Source: Thalassospira profundimaris (GTDB taxonomy: Bacteria; Pseudomonadota; Alphaproteobacteria; Rhodospirillales; Thalassospiraceae). Taken from it: 64,000 nucleotides of DNA. Shown here one piece after another: positions 1-8,360 of the stretch (positions within the stretch are counted from its first letter, which is position 1; every line of letters starts with the position of its first letter). Below the pieces are notes generated by a model, which was given only the letters and a program-made list of their open reading frames with translations, searched no databases and was not told the origin of the DNA. The position numbers and the translations under genes are program-made. Location of the stretch: assembly GCF_003326675.1 (NCBI RefSeq), contig NZ_JPWF01000009.1:159907-223906 (forward strand), given 5' to 3'.

Positions 1-817
1 GGTAGGCCGCCCGAATGCCGTCTGCGATCTGGGCTTCGTTCACCAGCACAAAGTCATCGGTGAGATCGCCGCACATATCAAAGGTGTACTGGTTGTTTTC
101 GCCAATACCGCCGCCGAGGCTATCAGCCAGTGTCGGCAATTCCCGGACTGCGGTTGGCTTGCCTTCCTGAAGGCTTGTGATCATGGCGCAACCGCGTTCC
201 ATCGAAATGCCGACCACCCGGATAGAAGGATTGACCGATTTTGCGACAAGTGCGACGCCCGCCAACAGACCGCCGCCAGACAAGGGCACCAAAAGGGTAT
301 CGACATCGGGAAGGGCTTCGATGACTTCAAGGGCCGAGGTTCCCTGACCGGCAATGATGTCGGCATGGTCAAAGGGCGGCAGCATGGTCATGCCCTCTTC
401 CTTGACCAGACGGTCGACTTCAAGCTGGGCTTCGTCCTGGGATTGTCCGGTGATGCGGACCTCGGCCCCTTGGGCGCGAATGCCGTCGACTTTGTTTTTT
501 GGCACAAGTTCGGACATGCAGATTACGGACCGGACCCCGGCATTGCGTGCGGCATAGGCAAGGGCACGGCCATAATTTCCGGTCGATACGCCAACCACGC
601 CTTTGGCTTTTTGCGCATCGTCTAGACGTAAAACCGCATTGGCCGCACCGCGCAGCTTGAAGCTTCCGGTATATTGCTGGTGTTCGCATTTCAGCCAGAC
701 GGGGCTTCCGACCCGCTCGGACAGGGCGGTGGAAGGACGCAATGGCGTATGGATCACATGACCCGCAATGGTCTTGCGGGCAGAAAGAACATCAGCAAAT
801 GTGATGGGGTCTTTCAT
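1..817 (-). CDS. eutB: Hydroxyectoine-utilisation dehydratase EutB (PLP-dependent threonine dehydratase family), 3' end beyond the window
   Basis: A PLP fold-type II lyase of the threonine dehydratase family; 272 residues are visible of roughly 330 expected, and the C-terminus lies beyond base 1. The Schiff-base lysine sits in YTGSFKLRGA (K54) and the phosphate-binding glycine loop in PLSGGGLLAG near residue 180. Family alone would allow serine/threonine dehydratase. The neighbours (EutA-like racemase, TeaA/UehA-like TRAP transporter, EnuR-like MocR regulator) argue for EutB, implicated in converting 5-hydroxyectoine to ectoine. The ATG at 817 follows the eutA stop by 12 bases with GAGGT just upstream, so the two are co-transcribed. 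The partner cyclodeaminase eutC and the hydrolase and deacetylase genes would be expected to the left. Family is certain; the substrate is inferred from context. Confidence 0.82.
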   Translation of the reverse strand, partial: MKDPITFADVLSARKTIAGHVIHTPLRPSTALSERVGSPVWLKCEHQQYTGSFKLRGAANAVLRLDDAQKAKGVVGVSTGNYGRALAYAARNAGVRSVICMSELVPKNKVDGIRAQGAEVRITGQSQDEAQLEVDRLVKEEGMTMLPPFDHADIIAGQGTSALEVIEALPDVDTLLVPLSGGGLLAGVALVAKSVNPSIRVVGISMERGCAMITSLQEGKPTAVRELPTLADSLGGGIGENNQYTFDMCGDLTDDFVLVNEAQIADGIRAAY

Positions 818-829
818 GGCGACCTCGAC

Positions 830-1618
830 TTATTCTTTGGGTTGTGGGGCGTGGTCAAACAGGGTTCCGAACCCCTTGACCGGTTTGTCATAGCCAAGCA
901 GATGTAATGCATGCCAGATCAGGGCCTGATTGCTGGTGATTACAGGTTTGCCCAACTTTTTTTCTGCCTCGGCGGCAATTTCGGCAGACCGGATGGCGGT
1001 ACAGGAAATGAACACGGCATCGGCATCGGGTGTATCGACCTTCAGGGCGGCTTCAAGCAGCGCGCTTGGCGGCAGGGCTGTCATGTCAAGATCGCTATCA
1101 AGGCCGAACCCCATCAAGCGTGTGGCGTCAAAGCCCTTGGCGATAAACCCGTCGGCAACCGATCGGGTTACTTCGGCAAGATAGGGGGTGACGATGGCAA
1201 TTTTCCGGGCCCCGACCGCACGAAGGGCAAGTTCGCTTGCCAGCAGCGGGTTGGTGACGCGCACGCCGGGCATGCCCTGATTGATCAGGTCTGCAATCTT
1301 GTCCGATCCGGTGACAGCGGTGCCCGATGTGCAGCCGAAAATCACCACATCCACACCAAATCCCGGCATCAGGGTTTTGGCCGCACGCGGAAGGTCCGCG
1401 GCCATGGCACGCAGGTTTTCAACCGTGATCGGATTGGCATTTTCAATGCGCGTGGTGAACAGCCGCACGTCAGCCGGAAGAATGCCGCGCAGGTCATCCT
1501 CGCTATTGAAGTCAGTCGCCAGTGTGATCAGCCCGATCTTGCCCGCCGGTCCAACCGGATCAGGAAAATAGGGCAGGTCTACCGGCTCTGGCGTGACCGC
1601 TGGGGATACGGACATCAT
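830..1618 (-). CDS. eutA: EutA-like Asp/Glu racemase-fold protein of ectoine catabolism
   Basis: About 262 residues of the Asp/Glu/hydantoin racemase, maleate isomerase and arylmalonate decarboxylase superfamily. Both half-site cysteines are present: one in VVIFGCTSGTAV and one in AVFISCTAIRS, as expected for a two-cysteine racemase/isomerase active site. Directly upstream of eutB in a TRAP/MocR locus, this is the position of EutA in rhizobial and marine ectoine-utilisation operons, where it is proposed to act with EutB and EutC on hydroxyectoine. The reading frame is open to 1678, but the tandem ATG-ATG at 1618/1615 follows a GGAG box, so I start at 1618. There are 112 bases between the uehC stop and this start. 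Superfamily is certain; the exact reaction is inferred. Confidence 0.82.
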   Translation of the reverse strand: MMSVSPAVTPEPVDLPYFPDPVGPAGKIGLITLATDFNSEDDLRGILPADVRLFTTRIENANPITVENLRAMAADLPRAAKTLMPGFGVDVVIFGCTSGTAVTGSDKIADLINQGMPGVRVTNPLLASELALRAVGARKIAIVTPYLAEVTRSVADGFIAKGFDATRLMGFGLDSDLDMTALPPSALLEAALKVDTPDADAVFISCTAIRSAEIAAEAEKKLGKPVITSNQALIWHALHLLGYDKPVKGFGTLFDHAPQPKE

Positions 1619-1730
1619 CCTGAACTCCAGGAATGGGGCGGTCGGGTATTGTTGTTCGGGACCGCCCCGGGGTTTCATATGTTATCGAACATGTTTCCGG
1701 GCGGGCCCGGTCCTGCCGACTTGCTTGTGA

Positions 1731-3014
1731 TCAGTGGAAAGCAAGTTCAGGCAGGAACAATGCGATTTGCGGAATGAAAATCAGAATCACAGCGGCAAGC
1801 AGCAGCATGAAAATGAACGGTGGCGTTCCGCGAATGACCTCGGCATAGGGACGCCTGAAGATCGCAATCGCTGTAAAGATATCGCACCCGAAGGGCGGTG
1901 TTGCCGACCCGATGGCGACCTGCAAGGTGACCAATGTGCCGACCAGTACCGGATCAAGACCGGCCTGATTGACCAGCGGCATGAAGATCGGAGTCAGAAC
2001 CAGAATGACGACAATCGGGTCAACGAACATGCAGCCGACAAAGAAGGCGATGCAGATCGCAGCCAGAATGACATAGGGGTCAGCACCTTCAAGGCCGAGG
2101 GCGCCGATCACATGTTGCGGAATCTGGGCAAAGGAAATCACGAACGAGAATGTCGTGCCCGCGCCAACCAGAATGAACACAACGGCTGTAATCAGGCCGG
2201 TAGACCGCGCAATATCAAGCAGTTCAGACCATTTGACCGACTTGAAGATCAGAACTTCGAGAATGATCGCGTAAACCACGGCGACGGCTGCGACCTCGGT
2301 CGGGCTGACCCAGCCAAGATAGATACCGCCCACAATCAGAACCGGGAACATGATTGCCGGACCGGCATTGACCACGGCCCGTCCGCGTTCCGCCCAGCTC
2401 ATGCGCGGAATGGTCGGGATATTGTGTTTTTTTGCGTAATACATGCAGTAAAGCGAGAACATGATCAGGATCAGAATGCCCGGACCAATGCCCGCCAGGA
2501 ACAGCTCGCCAATCGAAACCTTGCCGACAACGCCAAAGACAATCATGCCAATTGATGGCGGGATCAAAAAGGCGATGTCACTGGCATTGATGATCAGCGC
2601 GATGGCAAATTTGTCTTCGTAACCGGCTTTCAGCATCTTGGGACGCAGCGGGCCACCCATGGCAACCACGGTTGCCTGCGTCGAGCCCGAAACCGCACCA
2701 AACAAGGTGCAGCCAAGGGCGGTGGTAACGGCCAGTCCGCCACGGACATGACCGACAAAGGTCATGGCAAGGTCAATCAGCCGGTTGGCTGTATGGCCCT
2801 TGGTGACGATATCGGCGGCAAAGATAAACATCGGCACCGCAATCAGCGCGACCGGGGAAATGCCGGTGACCATTTGCTGAATCAGGATGCGTTCGGGGAT
2901 CGGCATGTAAAAGGTGAATGCCACAACACTGGCGGTTGCCAGTGGCACCATCATGGGGAAGCCAAGGACCAGAAGGACCAGCATCACCAGAAGGATCGAG
3001 GTTCCTAAATCCAT
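1731..3014 (-). CDS. uehC: TRAP transporter large permease (DctM type), ectoine UehC/TeaC-like
   Basis: A 427-residue, very hydrophobic DctM-family protein with about a dozen membrane segments, forming the transport channel of a sodium-coupled TRAP system. Family features include an N-terminal LGFPMMVPLA stretch, GSGSTQATVVAMG-like loop residues (ALGCTLFGAVSGSTQ) and IGSATPPFGCD near the C-terminus. Length is normal for the family. The start at 3014 has an excellent AAGGAGG box 8 bases upstream and lies 13 bases after uehB. With uehB and the divergent uehA it forms one transporter, and eutAB follow on the same strand. TRAP identity is certain; ectoine specificity rests on the binding protein and neighbours. 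Confidence 0.88.
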   Translation of the reverse strand: MDLGTSILLVMLVLLVLGFPMMVPLATASVVAFTFYMPIPERILIQQMVTGISPVALIAVPMFIFAADIVTKGHTANRLIDLAMTFVGHVRGGLAVTTALGCTLFGAVSGSTQATVVAMGGPLRPKMLKAGYEDKFAIALIINASDIAFLIPPSIGMIVFGVVGKVSIGELFLAGIGPGILILIMFSLYCMYYAKKHNIPTIPRMSWAERGRAVVNAGPAIMFPVLIVGGIYLGWVSPTEVAAVAVVYAIILEVLIFKSVKWSELLDIARSTGLITAVVFILVGAGTTFSFVISFAQIPQHVIGALGLEGADPYVILAAICIAFFVGCMFVDPIVVILVLTPIFMPLVNQAGLDPVLVGTLVTLQVAIGSATPPFGCDIFTAIAIFRRPYAEVIRGTPPFIFMLLLAAVILIFIPQIALFLPELAFH

Positions 3015-3027
3015 TTTTCCGTCCTCC

Positions 3028-3609
3028 TTACAGGTGATGATCTTCGGCTTCGAACGTGTCTTCGACCCGATAGGACAAATGCGTACCGGGTTTGAAGATG
3101 TTCGTCGCAGCAGCGAACAGGAACTGAATGCCCGTAACGGTCAGACCAAACGGGACCCAGAGGACGGTGAAGTAATAGGGAATGCGCAGGGCCGGGGTCA
3201 GGCGGTTCGATTTGATCAGCGACATCACGTAATCAACCGAATACCAGGCCAGCAGGAACAACAGGCAGGCGGTGCCGGTGGTGATAATGATCATCATGAT
3301 TTTACTGGCCGTCGGGCCAAGCATATCGGTAAAGGCCGACATGCGGATATGGCGCCCCATGCGGGCGGCCTCGCTGATGCCGACGAAAGTCACAAGAATA
3401 ATCAAAAACTGATTGAGTTCTTCGGAAAAGAAGATGCTCGAACTGAACACAAGGCGCATGATCACGTTGGCGACGGTGTTGACCGCCATGATCACGATGC
3501 TCCATCCCAGAAGCTGTCGCTCGATCACGGACAACCCGTCATCGAGACGTTTCAAAATGCCCAACACCCCACCACGAGGGGCGGGGGTTTCCCCGTTTGA
3601 ACCTGACAT
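3028..3609 (-). CDS. uehB: TRAP transporter small permease (DctQ type), ectoine UehB/TeaB-like
   Basis: A 193-residue DctQ-family protein with four predicted membrane helices (for example IVIMAVNTVANVIMRLVF and IMMIIITTGTACLLFLLAW), which pairs with the large permease UehC. An upstream ATG at 3678 is in frame, but the ATG at 3609 has a perfect AAGGAGG box four bases away and gives the usual length, so I use it. It is the first gene of the uehBC-eutAB run and is separated from the enuR stop by 155 bases. A 24-bp palindrome at 3743-3766, matching one in front of uehA, lies at the head of this spacer. Co-regulation by EnuR is therefore likely. Confidence 0.85.
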   Translation of the reverse strand: MSGSNGETPAPRGGVLGILKRLDDGLSVIERQLLGWSIVIMAVNTVANVIMRLVFSSSIFFSEELNQFLIILVTFVGISEAARMGRHIRMSAFTDMLGPTASKIMMIIITTGTACLLFLLAWYSVDYVMSLIKSNRLTPALRIPYYFTVLWVPFGLTVTGIQFLFAAATNIFKPGTHLSYRVEDTFEAEDHHL

Positions 3610-3742
3610 ACGACCTCCTTGATGCGCGTGCGAGACATTGTTGCAGAACGTGATGTGCGGTGAATGGTTCCCTCCCACACGTATTGTCGTTCGCTTCGCG
3701 CCGGTTTGGTCAGAATAAAAACGGTTTGTGACGGTTCAATCA

Positions 3743-3766
3743 GATTTTTGTCATGACACAAAAATC
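3743..3766. promoter_or_regulatory. Candidate EnuR operator (perfect 9-bp inverted repeat) upstream of uehB
   Basis: GATTTTTGT-CATGAC-ACAAAAATC is a perfect 9-bp inverted repeat with a 6-base centre. It overlaps the enuR stop codon and heads the 155-base spacer before uehB. Its core TTTTGTCATGA.ACAAAA recurs at 5236-5253 between enuR and uehA. The match of two palindromes at both promoters of one locus is strong evidence for a shared operator; that EnuR is the binder is inference. Confidence 0.7.
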
Positions 3767-5162
3767 AATACATAACGTCGAAGGCATGAACACCGGGCAT
3801 CTGTTCCATGGTATGGCGGATTTGCATCAATCCGTGATGCAATGTCGGGGTGTCGGGCGCGCCGCCAAGACAGATGCGAATGGCATTGGGGCGCGGCACC
3901 TTGACGGTCATAAAGGGATCGGAAATCGTCACTGCGATGCCGTTTTTCCGCAGTTCCGAGGCAAACCATTCTTCTTGCCAATGGGCGGGAATGCGGACCC
4001 AGGCACTTAGCGATGTCGGGTGATGGCGAACAACCGCACTGCCAAGAACCTCGGCAACAAGGGCCTGTCGTTCGCGCATCAGAGCACGTTGAACGGTGAC
4101 GGCCTGTTCGACCGTTCCGTCGGCAATCCAGCGTGCGCCGATCTCTGCCATTAACGGAGTCCCCATCCATCCGGTGACCCGCAAGACGCTGCTGGCGCGA
4201 ATCGACAGGTGCTGCGGGACGGTCAAAAAGCCCGTGCGCAGACCCGGCATGACGATCTTGGTCAGGCTGGAAACATGGAAGCCAAGCTTGGGCAGGAAGC
4301 TTGTCACGGGTGGCAAATTCTGTTCGAGAAGCGGGCGATAAACATCATCTTCAATGACATAAACGCCGTAATGTTCGGCGATTTCGGCAATCTTTTTACG
4401 CCGTTCCAGCCCCATCAGACAGTTGGTCGGGTTGGTGTAAACCGGCGTGATGACAAGGGCGCGGACCTGTCGTTGGCGGCATTCGCGTTCAAAGGCATCG
4501 GGCAGGATGCCCTCGTCATCGGTGGGAAGGGCACCCAGCTTGAAGCGCAGGATACTGGCAGTTCCAATGACGCCATGATCGGTCAGACTTTCGGTCAGAA
4601 CAACGTCATCGGGTTGAACCACGGTGGCAAGGGCTGTGAAAACGCCCTGTGCGGCGCCATTGGTGACCAGAAGGTTGGGAATGGCCACATCTACCCCGTA
4701 ACCGGCAAGCCAGGTGCGGCCAATTTCGCGATGATATTCAAAGCCTGCAACCGGGCGGCAGCTTTCCATCCAGCCATGGTGGGGTTCTTCGGCCAAGCGC
4801 GTATGGATCTGGCGTGACAGATCATTATGGAAATCGGTATAGGCCGCACGCACGATGGAAAGGTCAATCAGATCAGGCTGGCGACTATCAAGGATGAAGG
4901 TCGATGCCCGGTCGGTCAGGCGGGCCTGCACAAAGGTGCCGCGACGGCGTTCGGACCTTAAATATCCCTGTCTTTCGACTTCCTTATAGGCGGCGCTGAC
5001 AGTCTGGACACTGACTTTAAGACGATAGGCCAGTTCACGATGAGTTGGCATTCGGACGTCATGTCGCAACCGACCCGATTCGATATCGGTAATGATCGCT
5101 TCGACCAGTGCCTTGTATTTGGGGCCTGTTTCGCCGCTGATATTGATGTCTGGCAACCACAT
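3765..5162 (-). CDS. enuR: MocR-type GntR/aminotransferase regulator of ectoine catabolism (EnuR-like)
   Basis: A 465-residue MocR/GabR-type regulator: an N-terminal GntR winged helix (residues about 10-80, with MPTHRELAYRLKVSVQTVSA) joined to a fold-type I aminotransferase domain. The PLP lysine lies in SSLTKIV and counts to residue 302; as I recall, the key lysine of characterised EnuR has the same number. In that system EnuR represses uptake and breakdown genes until an ectoine-derived metabolite binds through PLP. It diverges from uehA with 218 bases between starts, and lies upstream of uehBC-eutAB. Matching palindromes on both sides suggest it controls both units and probably itself. Start at 5162 gives a complete winged helix. 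The MocR family is certain; the EnuR role is well supported by context. Confidence 0.85.
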   Translation of the reverse strand: MWLPDINISGETGPKYKALVEAIITDIESGRLRHDVRMPTHRELAYRLKVSVQTVSAAYKEVERQGYLRSERRRGTFVQARLTDRASTFILDSRQPDLIDLSIVRAAYTDFHNDLSRQIHTRLAEEPHHGWMESCRPVAGFEYHREIGRTWLAGYGVDVAIPNLLVTNGAAQGVFTALATVVQPDDVVLTESLTDHGVIGTASILRFKLGALPTDDEGILPDAFERECRQRQVRALVITPVYTNPTNCLMGLERRKKIAEIAEHYGVYVIEDDVYRPLLEQNLPPVTSFLPKLGFHVSSLTKIVMPGLRTGFLTVPQHLSIRASSVLRVTGWMGTPLMAEIGARWIADGTVEQAVTVQRALMRERQALVAEVLGSAVVRHHPTSLSAWVRIPAHWQEEWFASELRKNGIAVTISDPFMTVKVPRPNAIRICLGGAPDTPTLHHGLMQIRHTMEQMPGVHAFDVMY

Positions 5163-5235
5163 GGTTCGTTTTCCACCCTTGTTGTTTGGCGAACCCTAAC
5201 ATGAGCTGCGGGTTAATGTGTAGACGTCAATGTTA

Positions 5236-5253
5236 TTTTGTCATGAAACAAAA
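5236..5253. promoter_or_regulatory. Candidate EnuR operator in the enuR-uehA divergent region
   Basis: TTTTGT-CATGAA-ACAAAA is a perfect 6-bp inverted repeat differing at a single central base from the core of the palindrome at 3743-3766. It sits between the divergent starts of enuR (5162) and uehA (5381), placed to control both. The repeated occurrence at the two promoters of the locus makes chance unlikely. Confidence 0.7.
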
Positions 5254-5380
5254 CTAGCATTGACCTGATGCAGGAACATTTCAACACTTTGCGCGTTCAT
5301 GACATTGATGTGCCAATCAAACGCCCCTGATTCCGGGTTTCCACTCGGTCGTTGCGCGTAACAATAAGGGAGACTTCGAT

Positions 5381-6400
5381 ATGAGTTTGAACAAACTCTT
5401 CAAAGCAACCCTGTCTGCTGCCGCCTTGTTCGCAGTAGCCGGGACCGCTGTCCATGCCGAGGAATGGAAATTCGCCCACGAGGAAAGCCCGGGTGATGTT
5501 CAGGATCTATATGCCAAGGAGTTCAAGCGCCTTGTCGAAGAGAAAACCAATGGCGATGTGACGGTTACGATCTACACCTATGGCCAGCTTGGTACCGAAA
5601 ACGACATTACCGAACTGACCGCGGCCGGTGCTGTGCAGTTCTCGAACGCGTCGCCGGGTCACCTTGGTACGTTTGTTCCGGAAATTCAGGTCTTTGGTGT
5701 TCCGTATCTGTTGTCGCAGGACAATGACGTGAACAAGAAAGTCCTGTCGAGCAGCCCGACCATTTATGACGGTCTTTCCAAGGATTTCGAGTCCAAGGGG
5801 CTTAAGCTTTATACCATGTATCCGGAAGGTGAAATGGTCTGGACCACCAAGAAAGAAGTCAAGAAACCGGCTGATTTCGATGGTGTCAAATTCCGTGTGA
5901 TGACCTCGCCGATCCTGATCGAGACCTATAAATCGTTTGGTTCCGATCCGGTTGCGCTGCCGTGGGGCGAAGTTTATTCGGGCCTTCAGACCAGCGTGAT
6001 CGACGCGCAGGTCAACCCGATCTTCTTCATCGAAAGCGCGAAATTCTATGAAGTGACCGACTATCTGATCTATGCCGGTCAGCAGCAATACACCACCACC
6101 GTGGTATCGAATGCCGACTTCTATGCCGGTCTTTCGGACGAGCGCAAAGCCATGCTGGCAGATGTTAAGGCCGAACTGGATGACTTCATCTATGAAGCCC
6201 AGAAAGAAGCCAATGACGCCGCCCTTGATCGCATCAAGAAAGCCAAGCCGGGTATCGAAGTTATCCGTCTTGATGATGCTCAGCGTGCCGCATTCAAAGA
6301 CGCATCCAAAGGCATTGGCGCAAGCCTGGTCGAAGAAGTTGGTGGTGACACCAAGGAAGTTCTCGACTCGCTTCGCAAGGAATTCGGCACAGGAATGTAA
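5381..6400 (+). CDS. uehA: TRAP transporter ectoine/hydroxyectoine-binding protein UehA/TeaA-like (DctP family)
   Basis: A 339-residue periplasmic DctP-family protein with a Sec signal peptide ending around VHAEEW (residues 1-26). From memory of Halomonas TeaA and Ruegeria UehA, several blocks align strongly: WKFAHEESPGDVQD (containing the ligand-contacting Glu), MYPEGEMVW, RVMTSPILIETYKSFG, LPWGEVYSGLQT and NPIFFIES (ligand-contacting Trp, Asn and Phe positions). This is the best evidence that the whole locus handles ectoines. Transcribed alone on the plus strand, it is followed at once by a strong terminator. It has its own promoter region shared with enuR, which allows the binding protein to be made in excess of the permeases. 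Start ATG at 5381 is preceded by AAGGGAG. Confidence 0.9.
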   Translation: MSLNKLFKATLSAAALFAVAGTAVHAEEWKFAHEESPGDVQDLYAKEFKRLVEEKTNGDVTVTIYTYGQLGTENDITELTAAGAVQFSNASPGHLGTFVPEIQVFGVPYLLSQDNDVNKKVLSSSPTIYDGLSKDFESKGLKLYTMYPEGEMVWTTKKEVKKPADFDGVKFRVMTSPILIETYKSFGSDPVALPWGEVYSGLQTSVIDAQVNPIFFIESAKFYEVTDYLIYAGQQQYTTTVVSNADFYAGLSDERKAMLADVKAELDDFIYEAQKEANDAALDRIKKAKPGIEVIRLDDAQRAAFKDASKGIGASLVEEVGGDTKEVLDSLRKEFGTGM

Positions 6401-6430
6401 GGAAGATCTTCCTGTTCCGGGCTTAATTGC

Positions 6431-6462
6431 AAAACCCCCGCAAGGTATCTTGCGGGGGTTTT
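6431..6462 (+). terminator. Strong intrinsic terminator after uehA
   Basis: A perfect 14-bp stem, AAAACCCCCGCAAG with CTTGCGGGGGTTTT and a 4-base loop. The A-rich and T-rich ends allow it to work in both directions, between uehA and the convergent gene at 6487. Confidence 0.9.
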
Positions 6463-6486
6463 GTCGTGCGGGAAAGGCGGGAGATA

Positions 6487-6867
6487 TCAACCCGCATTAT
6501 TGATGCGCAAGGGCCGCATCACGGTAATGACAGCAAACAAAAGTGCGGAAATGATCACCAGAAGCGAGCCGATCTTTGCCATTTCCTCGGCCCCGGTTTG
6601 ATGGGCGATGGCAATTCCGATGCCCATGATGACTGAACCGGGAATGGCGAACAGGACTTGTAATCTGGCAAGCGTCAGGCGGGTAATGCCCGCAAGCTGA
6701 TAGTAGGTGCCATAAAGTGCAAGGCTGACCCATCCCAGAAGGTTCAGGTGGGCATGTGCGGCAAGGTTACTGTGATCGCCACTGATGGCCATATGCAGTC
6801 CCCAAAGCATTCCCCCAAGGGCAATGAAGGCGGCACTGGTCCAGCAAATACGCGGCAGATTATTCAT
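6487..6867 (-). CDS. Small four-helix membrane protein, resembling a fragment of haem-copper oxidase subunit I
   Basis: A 126-residue integral membrane protein with four predicted helices. The second begins AHAHLNLLGWVSLALYG, a histidine-rich pattern reminiscent of haem-ligand helices in cbb3/NO-reductase type subunit I proteins. It is far too short for an oxidase (over 450 residues) and lacks the rest of the ligand set, so it is a small stand-alone family, not a working oxidase. I start at 6867, which has GGGGA nine bases upstream; the ATG at 6885 has no ribosome site. Its promoter region carries a perfect inverted repeat (6903-6935) next to a divergent TetR gene, so it is probably the regulated target. 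Function unknown. Confidence 0.65.
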   Translation of the reverse strand: MNNLPRICWTSAAFIALGGMLWGLHMAISGDHSNLAAHAHLNLLGWVSLALYGTYYQLAGITRLTLARLQVLFAIPGSVIMGIGIAIAHQTGAEEMAKIGSLLVIISALLFAVITVMRPLRINNAG

Positions 6868-6902
6868 GACGATGGTCCCCAACAATGTTAGTTTTGTGCT
6901 GT

Positions 6903-6935
6903 AAAAATGAAACTGTACCGTTTAGTTTCATTTTT
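6903..6935. promoter_or_regulatory. Candidate TetR operator, perfect 12-bp inverted repeat
   Basis: AAAAATGAAACT - 9 bases - AGTTTCATTTTT. It lies 36 bases upstream of the start of the small membrane protein and about 160 bases before the TetR start, in the divergent region. Size and symmetry fit a TetR dimer-pair site. Assignment to the adjacent TetR protein is inferred from position. Confidence 0.65.
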
Positions 6936-7096
6936 GGCAAATGATAAGTTGTGGGAAACCCGACCTTGGTCCTAAAAGAGAAAATCAAATTTCGAAACCG
7001 CCCGGTTTCGTGTTTTCCCGCCAAGGCGGATTGCCCAGTTCTCCCGGCTGTGCATGTGGGAAGGCATTTATTAGAATTAAAGAAGGTCTAAATATA

Positions 7097-7705
7097 GTGC
7101 GCGCGCCGACGACCCCGAAACAGCAGGAACGCTTCAACCGCATTCTGGATGCGGCCGCACAAGAATTGCTTGATATGCGTGATGACAGTACGGCGGTTGA
7201 CCGTATTGCGCAGCGTTCGGGAACGTCAAAGGCGACGATCTATCGTTATTTCGGGGACAAGGTCGGGCTGGAACGGGCGATGGTGGCCTGGCTTTGCGAA
7301 CGTGCGCGTGATCCGCTTGAAGATATCATTGCAGACCGGGACAATGCCCGTGTCACCATGATGGCAATCGGTCAGGCCTTTGCCAGCGGGGTTTTGAACC
7401 GCAATGTGATGGACTTGCACCGTTATGTGGTAGCGCGCGCATCCACCCACCCCGAACTGGGCGAAATTTTCTGGGAAGCCGGGCCCAAGCGCACATATGG
7501 CGCAGCGTCGCGCCTGATATCGTCACTTGAATTGCCAGACCACCTTAAGGCCATACCGTCCCGACATCTGGCCGAGTGTTTTCTGAACATGCTGACCAGC
7601 AGTTTGCAGCTCTCCTATTTCTGTCTGGGGGATGCTGTTCTTGACGATTACGACATGCACCAGCGCATTGATCATGCGGTTACGGCACTGGGTTTCATCG
7701 ATTGA
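7097..7705 (+). CDS. TetR/AcrR-family transcriptional regulator
   Basis: About 202 residues. The N-terminal helix-turn-helix is typical of TetR: RILDAAAQELL, then STAVDRIAQRSGTSKATIYRYFGDKVGLERAM (residues about 15-65). The C-terminal half is a helical ligand-binding domain with no recognisable ligand signature. The frame is open from 6941, but the first 52 codons are unlike protein and run through the promoter region. The GTG at 7097 has AGAAGG ten bases upstream and starts just before the HTH, so I use it. Divergent from the small membrane protein at 6487-6867 with a palindromic operator between. No inducer can be named. Confidence 0.82.
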   Translation: MRAPTTPKQQERFNRILDAAAQELLDMRDDSTAVDRIAQRSGTSKATIYRYFGDKVGLERAMVAWLCERARDPLEDIIADRDNARVTMMAIGQAFASGVLNRNVMDLHRYVVARASTHPELGEIFWEAGPKRTYGAASRLISSLELPDHLKAIPSRHLAECFLNMLTSSLQLSYFCLGDAVLDDYDMHQRIDHAVTALGFID

Positions 7706-7859
7706 CCTTGTGTGCGGGTGTCGCGACCAATCCGCAATAGTCACATCACGCCATCCTGCCCCGTCAAGAAGGGCCCGATTGCATCGTAAATCGGCATTTG
7801 TGGATTGCAGGTGCGGTCTTATGCAATCATGGGTTTAACTGACGTGAAAGGAAAAGACT

Positions 7860-8249
7860 GTGACGTGTTTTAATCTTCGTAACGGGATGTTCGGGATGGT
7901 TGCGTCGGCCTTTGTTCTGGCCGGGGTTTTTCTGGGTGTTCCGTCATTTTCGGCAAATGCCGATGTCTATTCCCCGAATGGTGTTTTGCTGAGTTCGGCG
8001 GAATGGAAGCAGACATCAACCGATGGCAAGAATGTCACGGTGCGCGACGCCCTGACCAATTCGGCAAACCCGATGATCGTTTCCGGTGTGAAGGGGGTGA
8101 ACGGCTATACCCTTACGGTGATGTCATTCTGGTCGGATTCAGCAGGTGGCAACGAACTTGAAATCGAAGTTCGCCAGCATGGCAGCGTGAAGGCCAACTG
8201 CGAGGTCACTTCGACCAAAACCGGCACGACCTACGACACCGATTGCTAG
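7860..8249 (+). CDS. Small secreted protein of unknown function
   Basis: A 129-residue protein with an N-terminal signal peptide: MTCFNLRNG, a hydrophobic run, then cleavage likely after SFSANA near residue 34. The mature part is about 95 residues, rich in Ser/Thr, with one Trp-containing strand pattern and two cysteines (KANCEV and the C-terminal DTDC) that could form a disulphide in the periplasm. Start is GTG at 7860 with AAGGA about seven bases upstream. It stands alone, followed by a hairpin terminator. I do not recognise the family. Confidence 0.6.
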   Translation: MTCFNLRNGMFGMVASAFVLAGVFLGVPSFSANADVYSPNGVLLSSAEWKQTSTDGKNVTVRDALTNSANPMIVSGVKGVNGYTLTVMSFWSDSAGGNELEIEVRQHGSVKANCEVTSTKTGTTYDTDC

Positions 8250-8274
8250 TTTCCAGCGGTCGATATTTATGAAA

Positions 8275-8304
8275 ACAGGGGCCGGTCATGGGCCCGGCCC
8301 CTGT
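8275..8304. terminator. Intrinsic terminator hairpin, convergent genes
   Basis: ACAGGGGCCGG pairs perfectly with CCGGCCCCTGT over an 8-base loop. The T tract is weak. It separates the secreted-protein gene from the convergent aminotransferase gene. Confidence 0.65.
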
Positions 8305-8360
8305 TGATACACCGCATCGGGAAGAAGGTCTGACGCGATGGATGTGTTGTTCAGGTGATG

